Under the pieces are notes generated by a model. That model saw only the letters and a list, made by a program, of their open reading frames with translations. It did no database searches and had not been told where the DNA came from. From GCA-002050365 sp964237235 (GTDB taxonomy: Bacteria > Acidobacteriota > Blastocatellia > Pyrinomonadales > Pyrinomonadaceae): a stretch of DNA of 64,000 nucleotides. Shown here one piece after another: positions 50,164 through 58,007 of this stretch (its first letter is position 1; every line of letters starts with the position of its first letter). The position numbers and the translations under genes were made by a program. Location of the stretch: the NCBI GenBank assembly GCA_964237235.1, contig CAXSGY010000015.1, forward strand, positions 69,291 to 133,290, written 5' to 3'.

Positions 50164-52902
50164 ATGCGAAAAATAATATTAGCAATAGCGTTCTGTCTTT
50201 TTTACGCGGTCGGTATTCAGGCGCAAACGGTAACGCAGGGCGGACTCGAAGCCGTCGGCGCGAATGGGAAATCTTTGGGCGCGTGTCCGCTCAAACAGAC
50301 GAATGTGCAGGCGGAAATCAGCGGATTTTTGTCGAGGGTCAAAGTTACGCAGGAATTTGAAAATAATTTCTCGGAGAAAATCGAAGCCGTCTACGTTTTT
50401 CCTCTGCCGAACAACGCGGCGGTTGACGATATGACGATGCGAATCGGCGAGCGCGTCGTGCGCGGCAAAATTTTGAAGCGCGAAGAAGCCCGCGAGGTTT
50501 ACGAAGCGGCGAAATCGAACGGTCAAATCGCTTCTCTTTTAGATCAGGAACGCCCGAATATTTTTACGCAGTCAATCGCCAATATTCTGCCGAATGAAAA
50601 AATTATCATCGAGATCAGCTACGTCGAAACTTTGAAATACGATGGCGGAGCGTATCAATTTACCTTTCCGATGGTCGTCGGACCGCGTTATATTCCGGGC
50701 AACGAAGTAGGCAAACAGGGCGGCGGTTTCGCGCCCGACACGACGCAGGTTCCCGATGCTTCAAAAATTACGCCGATGCCCGCTTTGACCCGCGCCGGAC
50801 ACGATATTTCAATTTCCGTGAAGTTGGATGCGGGCGTTCCAATCGAAAATATCCAATCGAAATCGCACGAAATCGAATCGGCGATGCGCTCGGCAAACAG
50901 TTACGAAATTAAATTGAAAGACGAAAAAACGATTCCAAACAAAGATTTTATTTTGCGTTACGACGTGAGCGGCAAACGAATCGAAGATGCTGTGTTGACG
51001 CATCGCGGCGAAAAAGGCGGATATTTTACTTTGATTTTACAGCCGCCCGATGAAGTCCGACCGCAGGACGCGACACCGAAGGAGATCGTTTTCGTTCTTG
51101 ACACGAGCGGCTCGATGGAAGGTTTTCCGATTGAAAAAGCGAAGGAAGCGATGAAGCTCGCGCTCGACGGATTAAATCCGCAGGACACTTTTAATTTGAT
51201 AACTTTCGCGGGCGACACGGCGATTTTGTTTGATAAACCCGTTCCCGCGACCAGAGAAAATCTGGCGAAAGCGCGGGCTTTTTTGCAATCGCGGCAGGGC
51301 GGCGGCGGAACGGAAATGATGAAAGCCATCAAAGCCGCGCTCGATCCGTCGGATTCGCAGCAGCATCTTCGCGTCGTTTGTTTTATGACCGACGGTTACA
51401 TCGGCAACGATTTGGAAATTATCGGCGAAATTCAGAAACATCCGAACGCCAGAGTTTTTTCGTTCGGCATCGGCAGTTCGGTCAACCATATTCTCCTCGA
51501 CAAAATGGCGGAGGAAGGACGCGGCGAAGTCGAATACGTCGCGCTTAACGATGACGGTTCTGCCGCCGCGAAACGCTTTCACGAGCGCGTCAGAAGTCCG
51601 CTTCTAACCGATATTTCGCTCGACTTCGGCGATTTGCAGGTCGCCGACGTTTATCCGAAACGAATCAACGATTTATTCAGCGCGAAACCCGTCATCGTTC
51701 ACGGACGCTACACGAAAGGCGGCACGGGAACGATAAAATTAAAAGGCAAATCATTCGGACGCGAAACGGTTCGGGAAATCAACGTCAATTTTCCCGAAAA
51801 CGAACCCGACCACGATGTGCTGGCGACGCTCTGGGCGCGCACCAGAATTGACGATTTGATGGCGCAGGATTATCAGGGAATTCAAAACGGCAACGTCAAA
51901 ACCGAGGTCAAAGATACGATTACAAATCTCGGAATCGAATATCGCCTGCTGACGCAATTCACGTCGTTCGTCGCCGTCGAAGAACGCATCGTCACCGACG
52001 GCGGACAGCCGAGAAGAATCGAAGTTCCCGTCGAAATGCCCGAAGGCGTAAGCCGCGAAGGGATTTTCGGAAATGAAGCGGTTGAGATTCAGTCTTTCTC
52101 GACCACTACAATTGATTCAAACGATAGCAAGATTCAAACCAATATAAGCAGGCAAAGTATAGAAAAACTTCCGAAAGGAACAGCCTTCGGAAGTTTGCTG
52201 AAAGTTAAACCGTCCGCTACTCCAAGACCAGTCGGCGGGCAATTTCAAATTGACGGGGCAAGCGGCAACGAAAATTCGTTTATTATTTCAGATGAGGAAA
52301 GGCAAAACTTTTTGCAATCAATCAAAGCGACCGATTTGCCGAAACCGATTTATCCGCAAACGGCAAAAACAAACGGCGCGGTTAAAGTCGAAGTAACGCT
52401 CGACGCGAACGGCAATATCGTTACCGCCAAAGCCGTTTCAGGCGACAAGGCGTTTTATCAAACGAGCGAAACGGCGGCGCGAAACGCGAAGTTTGAGATT
52501 CCGAAATTTTCGGCGGAAATCGCTAAAATTACCGGCGTAATCGCTTATAATTTCGCGGCGAAAACTAAAACCGTCAACGTCGCGCCGGATTTGCAAAACG
52601 TCCGCGTCGAGCTTAAACCGAACAAATATCATTCTTCGATTAAATCTTTAGTCGAGCGTTTGAAAAACAACAAACCGGCGGCGGCTGACGAATCTGAATT
52701 CGTCAAAAACGGCACGGCGGAAATTATCGTTCGCGTCAAGGAAATCAAACCGGAAACCGTCGAAGAATTGAAAAAACTCGGTTTTGAATCAATCGCGGAA
52801 ATGACTTCGGCAAAAGCGTTAGTCGGACGCATTGCGATTGAAAAAATCGCGGCTCTGGCGGAGATTGAAGCGGTAACATTTATTTCGCCGCAAAACCGTT
52901 GA
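50164..52902 (+). CDS. VIT-vWA protein with TonB-type C-terminal domain
   Basis: 912 residues with signal peptide (IILAIAFCLFYAVGIQAQ). The VIT domain spans about 35-165 (VKVTQEFENNFSEKIEAVYV, REEAREVYEAAKSNGQIASL). The von Willebrand A domain (about 305-470) has an intact MIDAS start IVFVLDTSGSMEG and MTDGYIGND, so it probably binds a metal-dependent ligand. After a less ordered region, a TonB/energy-transducer C-terminal domain (about 722-800: LPKPIYPQTAKTNGAVKVEV) is fused, then a last domain (about 815-912). VIT-vWA proteins are usually surface or sortase-target proteins; the added TonB-like part is unusual. It stands alone on the plus strand, followed by a perfect repeat. Confidence 0.82.
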   Translation: MRKIILAIAFCLFYAVGIQAQTVTQGGLEAVGANGKSLGACPLKQTNVQAEISGFLSRVKVTQEFENNFSEKIEAVYVFPLPNNAAVDDMTMRIGERVVRGKILKREEAREVYEAAKSNGQIASLLDQERPNIFTQSIANILPNEKIIIEISYVETLKYDGGAYQFTFPMVVGPRYIPGNEVGKQGGGFAPDTTQVPDASKITPMPALTRAGHDISISVKLDAGVPIENIQSKSHEIESAMRSANSYEIKLKDEKTIPNKDFILRYDVSGKRIEDAVLTHRGEKGGYFTLILQPPDEVRPQDATPKEIVFVLDTSGSMEGFPIEKAKEAMKLALDGLNPQDTFNLITFAGDTAILFDKPVPATRENLAKARAFLQSRQGGGGTEMMKAIKAALDPSDSQQHLRVVCFMTDGYIGNDLEIIGEIQKHPNARVFSFGIGSSVNHILLDKMAEEGRGEVEYVALNDDGSAAAKRFHERVRSPLLTDISLDFGDLQVADVYPKRINDLFSAKPVIVHGRYTKGGTGTIKLKGKSFGRETVREINVNFPENEPDHDVLATLWARTRIDDLMAQDYQGIQNGNVKTEVKDTITNLGIEYRLLTQFTSFVAVEERIVTDGGQPRRIEVPVEMPEGVSREGIFGNEAVEIQSFSTTTIDSNDSKIQTNISRQSIEKLPKGTAFGSLLKVKPSATPRPVGGQFQIDGASGNENSFIISDEERQNFLQSIKATDLPKPIYPQTAKTNGAVKVEVTLDANGNIVTAKAVSGDKAFYQTSETAARNAKFEIPKFSAEIAKITGVIAYNFAAKTKTVNVAPDLQNVRVELKPNKYHSSIKSLVERLKNNKPAAADESEFVKNGTAEIIVRVKEIKPETVEELKKLGFESIAEMTSAKALVGRIAIEKIAALAEIEAVTFISPQNR

Positions 52903-52908
52903 TGAAAC

Positions 52909-52980
52909 GGAAAATGGAAAACGGAAAACGGAAAATTTAGGAATCTTCTTAAATTTTCCGTTTTCCGTTTTCCATTTTCC
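52909..52980. repeat. Perfect 31-bp heptamer inverted repeat, GGAAAAY family
   Basis: Arms 52909-52939 and 52950-52980 are exact reverse complements (31/31) with a 10-nt loop. Each arm is GGAAAAT, GGAAAAC, GGAAAAC, GGAAAAT plus TTA. It lies between the vWA gene and queE, and begins six bases after the vWA stop codon. Confidence 0.95.
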
Positions 52981-53018
52981 ATTAAATTCATCTGTGCTAA
53001 TCTGTGAATTCGATTTTT

Positions 53019-53666
53019 ATGGATTTACGCATTACGGAAATTTTTCTCTCGATTCAGGGCGAATCTTCACACGCCGGACGACCGTGCGCGTTCGTGCGCT
53101 TAACCGGCTGCCCAATGCGCTGCGTTTGGTGCGACAGCGAATATACATTTACCGGCGGAACGAAAATTTCATTCGAGGAAATCTTCGCGCAACTCGAAAA
53201 ATTCGATTGCAATTTAGTCGAAGTGACCGGCGGCGATCCGCTCGCGCAGAAAAATGTTTATCCTTTTATCAACGAACTTTTAGACAAAGGATACGAAGTT
53301 TTAATCGAAACCGGCGGATTTTTTTCGATTGAAAAAATTGATGAGCGCGCCAAGATAATTTTGGACGTAAAATGTCCCGCGTCAGGCGAATCAAAACGCA
53401 ATCACTGGGCGAATCTCGAACGCTTAAACGCGGAAAAAGACGAAGTAAAGTTCGTCATCGCCGATTTAAACGATTGGGAATTCGCCAGGGAAATCATCGC
53501 AAAATACGATTTGGAAAAGCGCGCGAAAGAGATTTTAATCTCGCCGATTTTCGGCATCGAAAATTTACAGGAAATCGCCGAAACCGTCGCGCAAAGCAGT
53601 TTAAAGGTGCGGCTAAATTTGCAGCTGCATAAATACATTTGGGGCAAAGACGTTCACGGAGTTTAG
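53019..53666 (+). CDS. queE: 7-carboxy-7-deazaguanine synthase QueE
   Basis: 215 residues from ATG 53019; a GTG at 53004 lies in a repeat-like stretch and is rejected. Radical SAM enzyme: the cluster motif CPMRCVWC (Cx3Cx2C) with the adjacent DSEYTFTGG, and GGDPLAQ for SAM binding. The N-terminus ITEIFLSIQGESSHAGRPC is typical of QueE. It turns 6-carboxytetrahydropterin into 7-carboxy-7-deazaguanine, the precursor of preQ0 and queuosine. The next gene is queC on the same strand, so the two act in sequence. Confidence 0.94.
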   Translation: MDLRITEIFLSIQGESSHAGRPCAFVRLTGCPMRCVWCDSEYTFTGGTKISFEEIFAQLEKFDCNLVEVTGGDPLAQKNVYPFINELLDKGYEVLIETGGFFSIEKIDERAKIILDVKCPASGESKRNHWANLERLNAEKDEVKFVIADLNDWEFAREIIAKYDLEKRAKEILISPIFGIENLQEIAETVAQSSLKVRLNLQLHKYIWGKDVHGV

Positions 53667-53673
53667 AAATATC

Positions 53674-53746
53674 GCCCACGAAACACACGAAAGAAACGAA
53701 AATAAATTTAAAAATCTTTTTCGTTTTTTTTTTGCGTTTCGTAGGC
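53674..53746. repeat. Imperfect inverted repeat between queE and queC
   Basis: Left arm starting GCCCACGAAACACACGAAAG (53674 onward) pairs imperfectly with the right arm ending GTTTCGTAGGC (53746). Same word family as 6565 and 22061. No preQ1 riboswitch was seen in or near it. Confidence 0.75.
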
Positions 53747-53756
53747 AAAAATTAAA

Positions 53757-54434
53757 ATGAAGAAATCAAATTTAGCAATCATCCTCGTTTCCGGCGGAAT
53801 GGATTCGTGCGTGACGGCGGCAATCGCCAAACAGAAAAACGACGAAATCGCGTTTCTGCACGTCTCTTACGGACAACGCACCGAACGGCGCGAGCGACAA
53901 GCGTTTAACGATATTGCGGATTTTTACGCAGTCGAAAAACGGCTCGATGTTTCGATTGAGTATTTAGCGAAAATCGGCGGCTCAAGTTTGACCGATACGT
54001 CAATTGAAGTAACGAAAGCGGATTTAGAATCGAAGGAAATTCCGACTTCGTATGTGCCGTTTCGCAACGCGAATATACTGGCGATTGCGACGAGCTGGGC
54101 GGAGGTTTTAGAAGCGAATCGAATTTACATCGGCGCGGTCAGCGAGGATTCGAGCGGTTATCCCGATTGCCGACCGGAATTTTACGCGGCGTTTGAACGG
54201 ACGATTGATGCGGGGACGAAACCCGAAACCGACATCAAAATCATCACGCCGATTATTCATTTATCGAAGGCGGAAATCGTCAAAAAAGGCTTGGAATTAA
54301 ATGCGCCGCTTGAATTAAGCTGGTCGTGTTACCGCCGCGAAGATTTGGCTTGCGGAACATGCGATTCGTGCGCTTTGCGGCTGCGCGGATTTGAACGGGC
54401 GGGCGCGGTTGACCCGATTAAATACGCCGTCTAA
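53757..54434 (+). CDS. queC: 7-cyano-7-deazaguanine (preQ0) synthase QueC
   Basis: 225 residues. The PP-loop ATP-binding motif ILVSGGMDSCVTAAIA starts the protein, and the C-terminal zinc site is CYRREDLACGTCDSCALRL (Cys-x8-Cys-x2-Cys-x2-Cys). It converts 7-carboxy-7-deazaguanine to preQ0 using ATP and ammonia, the step after QueE. Length is normal for the family. The stop overlaps the end of the convergent methyltransferase gene by four bases. Confidence 0.95.
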   Translation: MKKSNLAIILVSGGMDSCVTAAIAKQKNDEIAFLHVSYGQRTERRERQAFNDIADFYAVEKRLDVSIEYLAKIGGSSLTDTSIEVTKADLESKEIPTSYVPFRNANILAIATSWAEVLEANRIYIGAVSEDSSGYPDCRPEFYAAFERTIDAGTKPETDIKIITPIIHLSKAEIVKKGLELNAPLELSWSCYRREDLACGTCDSCALRLRGFERAGAVDPIKYAV

Positions 54435-55045
54435 AAACCGTTTTTACGAATTATCCAGGTCGTCATACATCGCAGATTCTGCACGTTGGTCGTTTTGATC
54501 GGCTCGATCAAAACGCCGCCGAGTTTTTCCGTCGCTTCGATCAGCATCTGCTCGTCAACAAGAAATCGTTCGCTGCCGTCGGGCAGTAAATACCGGCGTT
54601 CGGCGATTTTTTCTAGCTTGTCTTCGATTCCAATCGTCGAAGCGAGCCGCGCAAATAAAATTCCCGATTGCTTTAAAACGCGCCACATTTCTCCGAGCAT
54701 TTCGTCGAACTGAATATCATTGTCGGCAAAATGAAGCACCGCGTTGCTCAAAACCCAATCGAATGTTTCGTCGGCGAAAGGCAGTTTTTCGATGGCTGAA
54801 ATCTGAAAATTTTCCGGCGCGAGTGCGGGCGCGAGCGTTCGGGCGAGACGGCGAACATATTCGACGGCTTCGGGGTTTTGGTCAACGGCGAAAACCTGCA
54901 AATCGTTGCGAAGAAAATAAACTAAATTGCGCCCGCCGCCGCAGCCGGCATCGAGAATTTTCATTGCCGGCGCAAAACGATTTTTCAAAATCTGGTCGAA
55001 AAGATAAATATCGATGTCGCCGAAAAATTCGCTGACGTTAATCAT
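54431..55045 (-). CDS. Class I SAM-dependent methyltransferase
   Basis: 204 residues. Motif I KILDAGCGGGRNLVYFL near residue 30, the acidic loop VFAVDQNPEAVEYVR, motif II region LPFADETFDWVLSNAVLHF and motif III VLKQSGILFARLAS are those of a Methyltransf_11/25 enzyme. The substrate is not evident. Its 3' end overlaps queC by four bases on the opposite strand. It lies about 70 bp downstream of the M16 protease gene on the same strand and may be co-transcribed with it. Confidence 0.87.
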   Translation of the reverse strand: MINVSEFFGDIDIYLFDQILKNRFAPAMKILDAGCGGGRNLVYFLRNDLQVFAVDQNPEAVEYVRRLARTLAPALAPENFQISAIEKLPFADETFDWVLSNAVLHFADNDIQFDEMLGEMWRVLKQSGILFARLASTIGIEDKLEKIAERRYLLPDGSERFLVDEQMLIEATEKLGGVLIEPIKTTNVQNLRCMTTWIIRKNGF

Positions 55046-55116
55046 TTTTACTTTTGAAAATCTTTGGCGCGAAATGAAAAGTTACCGCCTCCTTCGACGG
55101 CGATGCGGCTTTCGCG

Positions 55117-56460
55117 TCAAATTTCCAGTCGTTCTCTTTTAATTTTCAAGCCGTTCAAATTTCCCAACGCGCCGAACGATATTTTTTCGGTTTGGAAAAA
55201 TTCACGCGCGATTGTCTGAACTTCTTCAAGCGTCACGGCTTCGATTTTTTCGAGCGTTTCTTCCAAAGAAATTTGTCTGCCATGAACCATTTCGAGCCGT
55301 GCCAGAGTCGCGGCGCGAACGCTCGAATCTTCCAAACCGAGCAGAATCGAAGCGACGATCTGCTGTTTCTGCAAATTCAATTCGTCTTCGAAAATTCCGT
55401 TACGCGCGACATCGCGCAGCTCTTCGATGGAAATGTCCAAAACTTCGGCGGTTTGTTTCGGCGATGTTCCGGCGTAGATTTGAAAAACGCCGCAGTCCTG
55501 ATACATCGCCGCGCTCGCGCCGACCGAATACGCCAAGCCTTTTTCTTCACGAATGCGCTGCCAGAGCCTCGACGAAGTTCCGCCGCCGAGCGCGTTCGCC
55601 AGAATGTCGGCGGCATATCTTCGTTCGCTGCGCGCGTCAACAAACGGCGCGGCGATGATAATGTGCGCTTGTTCGAGCGTCTTATTTTTTTTGATTAAAA
55701 TCGGCGCGGCAATCTTCGGATTTTGGATTTTAGATTTTAGATTTTGGATTTTTTTCGCTTTACTTCCGAAAAACTTTTCGGCTAAATCAACGATTTGCTG
55801 ATGCTCGATGTTGCCGGCGGCGGCGATGATTAAATTTCCGGCGTTGAAAGTTTCGGCGTGAAACTTTCGGGTCGTTTCGTGGTCGAAAGTCCGCACCGTT
55901 TTCGGCGTTCCGGCGATGGAAAGCCCGAGCGGATGATTCGGGAAAAGTCGTTCGTTGAAAAGCTCGCCCAAAACGTCTTCGGGCGTATCTTCGGTCATTT
56001 TAATTTCTTCGATGATGACGCGCTGTTCGCGTTTTAATTCCTTTTCGTCGAAACGCGGATTCAAAAGCATATCGGCGAGCAAATCGAACGCCTGCGCGAT
56101 TTGTTTGTCAATGACTTTGATGGCGAAGGCGGTTTCTTCGTGCATCGTAAAGGCTTCGAGATTGCCGCCCAAACGGTCGGTTTCAACCGCAATGTCCAGA
56201 GCCGTGCGGCGGTTCGTTCCCTTAAAAACGGCGTGTTCGATAAAATGCGAAATGCCGTTTAATTCGTCCGGCTCGTGGCGCGAGCCTTTTCTGAAAAAAA
56301 ATCCGAGCGTCGCCGAGCGCACTTCGATCATACGGTCTGTGAGAATCGTCAATTCGTTTTCAAAACGCGTGGTTTGTATGTTTTCAATCATACTGTTTTC
56401 AGCCAAAGAAAATCCTAACATAAAAATTATCGAAGCGGATAAAAGGAGAATTCGGCGCAA
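55117..56460 (-). CDS. M16 family metallopeptidase (insulinase/processing-protease-like)
   Basis: Up to 447 residues; the N-terminal limit is uncertain (TTG at 56460 gives a signal-like MRRILLLSASIIFMLGFSLA; ATGs at 56421 and 56391 would remove it). The zinc motif HFIEH (GISHFIEHAVFKG) and the downstream EEIKMTEDTPED-type Glu identify an active M16 peptidase. Two homologous halves (about 25-225 and 255-440) are joined by a linker at about 230-255. That linker contains KIQNLKSKIQNPK (about 237-248), encoded by five 7-nt repeat units of an intergenic repeat family. Substrate unknown; the family degrades or processes peptides. Confidence 0.85.
   Translation of the reverse strand: MRRILLLSASIIFMLGFSLAENSMIENIQTTRFENELTILTDRMIEVRSATLGFFFRKGSRHEPDELNGISHFIEHAVFKGTNRRTALDIAVETDRLGGNLEAFTMHEETAFAIKVIDKQIAQAFDLLADMLLNPRFDEKELKREQRVIIEEIKMTEDTPEDVLGELFNERLFPNHPLGLSIAGTPKTVRTFDHETTRKFHAETFNAGNLIIAAAGNIEHQQIVDLAEKFFGSKAKKIQNLKSKIQNPKIAAPILIKKNKTLEQAHIIIAAPFVDARSERRYAADILANALGGGTSSRLWQRIREEKGLAYSVGASAAMYQDCGVFQIYAGTSPKQTAEVLDISIEELRDVARNGIFEDELNLQKQQIVASILLGLEDSSVRAATLARLEMVHGRQISLEETLEKIEAVTLEEVQTIAREFFQTEKISFGALGNLNGLKIKRERLEI
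55718..55752. repeat. Heptamer repeat inside the M16 protease gene
   Basis: Five 7-nt units (GGATTTT, GGATTTT, AGATTTT, AGATTTT, GGATTTT on the plus strand) lie in the coding region, keep the frame open and encode KIQNLKSKIQNPK at the inter-domain linker. The units match the intergenic element at 43321-43351 in reverse complement. Confidence 0.85.
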
Positions 56461-56559
56461 GTTTTTCGTCCGCGCGAAGATTTATGTTTTGTTAGATAAA
56501 TGACACGCCCGTTACCGTCAAGTCGCGCGACGGCAATCGAACAACGTCGCCGCTCGTCG

Positions 56560-56577
56560 GCGGACGCTTCCGTCCGC
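56560..56577. other. GCGGAC-N6-GTCCGC hairpin upstream of the esterase gene
   Basis: GCGGAC (56560-56565) pairs with GTCCGC (56572-56577) over six to seven base pairs, 22 bp before the esterase start and just before its GAGGA ribosome site. The same 18-nt arrangement lies 28 bp before the VIT-vWA gene (50119-50136). Confidence 0.6.
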
Positions 56578-56598
56578 ACTCCCGAAGAGGAAAATTTT

Positions 56599-57924
56599 AT
56601 GTCAACAGTTGATTTAATTAAACAAAAAGCCGTCAAAATCGAAAATACCGAAAATGTCGCGGACGAAATTCTCGCGCTCGTCGGCGACGCAAATTTTGTT
56701 TTGATCGGCGAAGCGTCGCACGGCACGCACGAATTTTATAAATATCGCGCCGAGATTACGAAAAGATTGATCGTCGAAAAATCGTTCGCGGCAATCGCGG
56801 TCGAAGCCGATTTCCCGGATGCATATCGCGTCAACCGCTTTGTGCGCGGCATCGGCAGTGATGAAACGGCGGAGGAATCGCTCGGCGATTTTCAAAAATT
56901 TCCGCTGTGGATGTGGCGCAACGCAGTCGTTTTGGAATTTGTCGAATGGCTGCGCGATTTTAACGCGGAAATTGCGCCGCCGAATCGCAAAATCGGATTC
57001 TACGGGCTTGATTTATACAGTCTGCACGCTTCGATGAACGCGGTTTTGACGTATTTGGACAAAGTTGACCCGGACGCGGCGCGGCGGGCGCGGTTTCGCT
57101 ATTCGTGTTTCGACCAATTCGGCGAAAATCCGCAGGCTTACGGCTATGCGGCGAGCTTCGATTTGTCGAACGCCTGCGAAAGCGAAGCCGTCAGCCAGCT
57201 CGTTGATTTGCGAAAACGCGCCGCCGAATACGCAAACCGCGACGGATTTCTCGCCCGCGAAGCGTTCTTTTTCGCCGAACAAAACGCCCGGCTCGTCAAA
57301 AACGCCGAAGAATACTACCGGCAGATGTTTCGAGGGCGCGTGTCGAGCTGGAACTTGCGCGACCGCCATATGGCGGAAACGCTTCAGACGATTGCCGTGC
57401 ATCTCGAGACGGAAAACGGCGCGGCGAAAATCGTCGTCTGGGCGCATAATTCGCACCTCGGCGACGCGCGGGCGACCGAGATGGGCGAGCGCGGCGAATG
57501 GAACGTCGGGCAGCTCGTGCGCGAAAAATACGGCGATCAGGCAGTCAACATCGGCTTTACGACCAACACGGGAACGGTCACGGCGACTTTTGATTGGGAC
57601 GAACCGGCGCGGCTCAAACGAGTTCGTCCGGCGATCAAAGACAGTTACGAAAAACTTTTTCACGAAACGGAAATCCCGAATTTTTTCCTGAATATGCGCG
57701 ACGCGGAAATTAAAAAAGCGTTGAGCGAACCGCTGCTGACGCGCGCCATCGGCGTTATTTACCGCCCGGAAACCGAGCGTGTCAGTCATTATTTCGCCGC
57801 CCGGCTCGCCGAACAATTCGACGGCGTAATCCATTTCGACGAAACCGTCGCCGTCGAACCGCTCGGTAAAACTTCTGGCTGGACGCGCGAGGATTTGCCG
57901 GAAACTTTTCCGACGGGAATGTGA
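56599..57924 (+). CDS. Erythromycin esterase family protein
   Basis: 441 residues from ATG 56599, with GAGGA upstream; an in-frame ATG at 56500 would add 33 unconserved residues. The conserved catalytic region is present: LIGEASHGTHEFYKYR (Glu38, His41), VEADFPDAYRVNRFV and WAHNSHLGDARATEMGE (His near 283), as in EreA/EreB. Ere enzymes open the lactone ring of 14-membered macrolides, but many homologues (for example succinoglycan-type proteins) are not proven to do so, so resistance is only possible. It lies just upstream of the Emr-type efflux genes on the same strand. Confidence 0.86.
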   Translation: MSTVDLIKQKAVKIENTENVADEILALVGDANFVLIGEASHGTHEFYKYRAEITKRLIVEKSFAAIAVEADFPDAYRVNRFVRGIGSDETAEESLGDFQKFPLWMWRNAVVLEFVEWLRDFNAEIAPPNRKIGFYGLDLYSLHASMNAVLTYLDKVDPDAARRARFRYSCFDQFGENPQAYGYAASFDLSNACESEAVSQLVDLRKRAAEYANRDGFLAREAFFFAEQNARLVKNAEEYYRQMFRGRVSSWNLRDRHMAETLQTIAVHLETENGAAKIVVWAHNSHLGDARATEMGERGEWNVGQLVREKYGDQAVNIGFTTNTGTVTATFDWDEPARLKRVRPAIKDSYEKLFHETEIPNFFLNMRDAEIKKALSEPLLTRAIGVIYRPETERVSHYFAARLAEQFDGVIHFDETVAVEPLGKTSGWTREDLPETFPTGM

Positions 57925-57940
57925 AATTTGTCGCAAACCG

Positions 57941-57969
57941 TTGACAAAACTGCGAAAAAATGAGATAAA
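57941..57969 (+). promoter_or_regulatory. Probable sigma-70 promoter of the efflux operon
   Basis: A perfect -35 box TTGACA (57941-57946) and GATAAA (57964-57969, 4 of 6 consensus) are spaced by 17 bp, about 40 bp upstream of the EmrA-like start, and abut the palindrome at 57971. Confidence 0.5.
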
Positions 57970-57970
57970 G

Positions 57971-57992
57971 TAAGTAAGTAATTACTAACTTA
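57971..57992. promoter_or_regulatory. 22-bp palindrome, possible TetR/MarR-type operator
   Basis: TAAGTAAGTAA and TTACTAACTTA form a 22-bp palindrome with one mismatched pair, starting one base after the -10 box and 16 bp before the EmrA-like start. Its size and place fit a repressor site at the transcription start. No TetR or MarR gene is in the window. Confidence 0.5.
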
Positions 57993-58007
57993 GAGACAAT
58001 TTGAAAA

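Noticed and set aside
52985..53757. preQ1 riboswitch near queE/queC
   Set aside because: No short GGG-containing pseudoknot pattern with an A-rich tail was seen; the queE-queC gap is filled by an imperfect repeat instead.
56500..56598. Longer start for the erythromycin-esterase homologue
   Set aside because: The added 33 residues are Arg/Ser-rich and span the GCGGAC hairpin; GAGGA directly before ATG 56599 supports the shorter form.
57013..57936. Long open frame (307 codons) on the minus strand over the erythromycin-esterase gene
   Set aside because: It is antisense to a gene with clear family motifs; the translation is Arg/Phe-rich without any domain, which is expected for the opposite strand of this codon usage.
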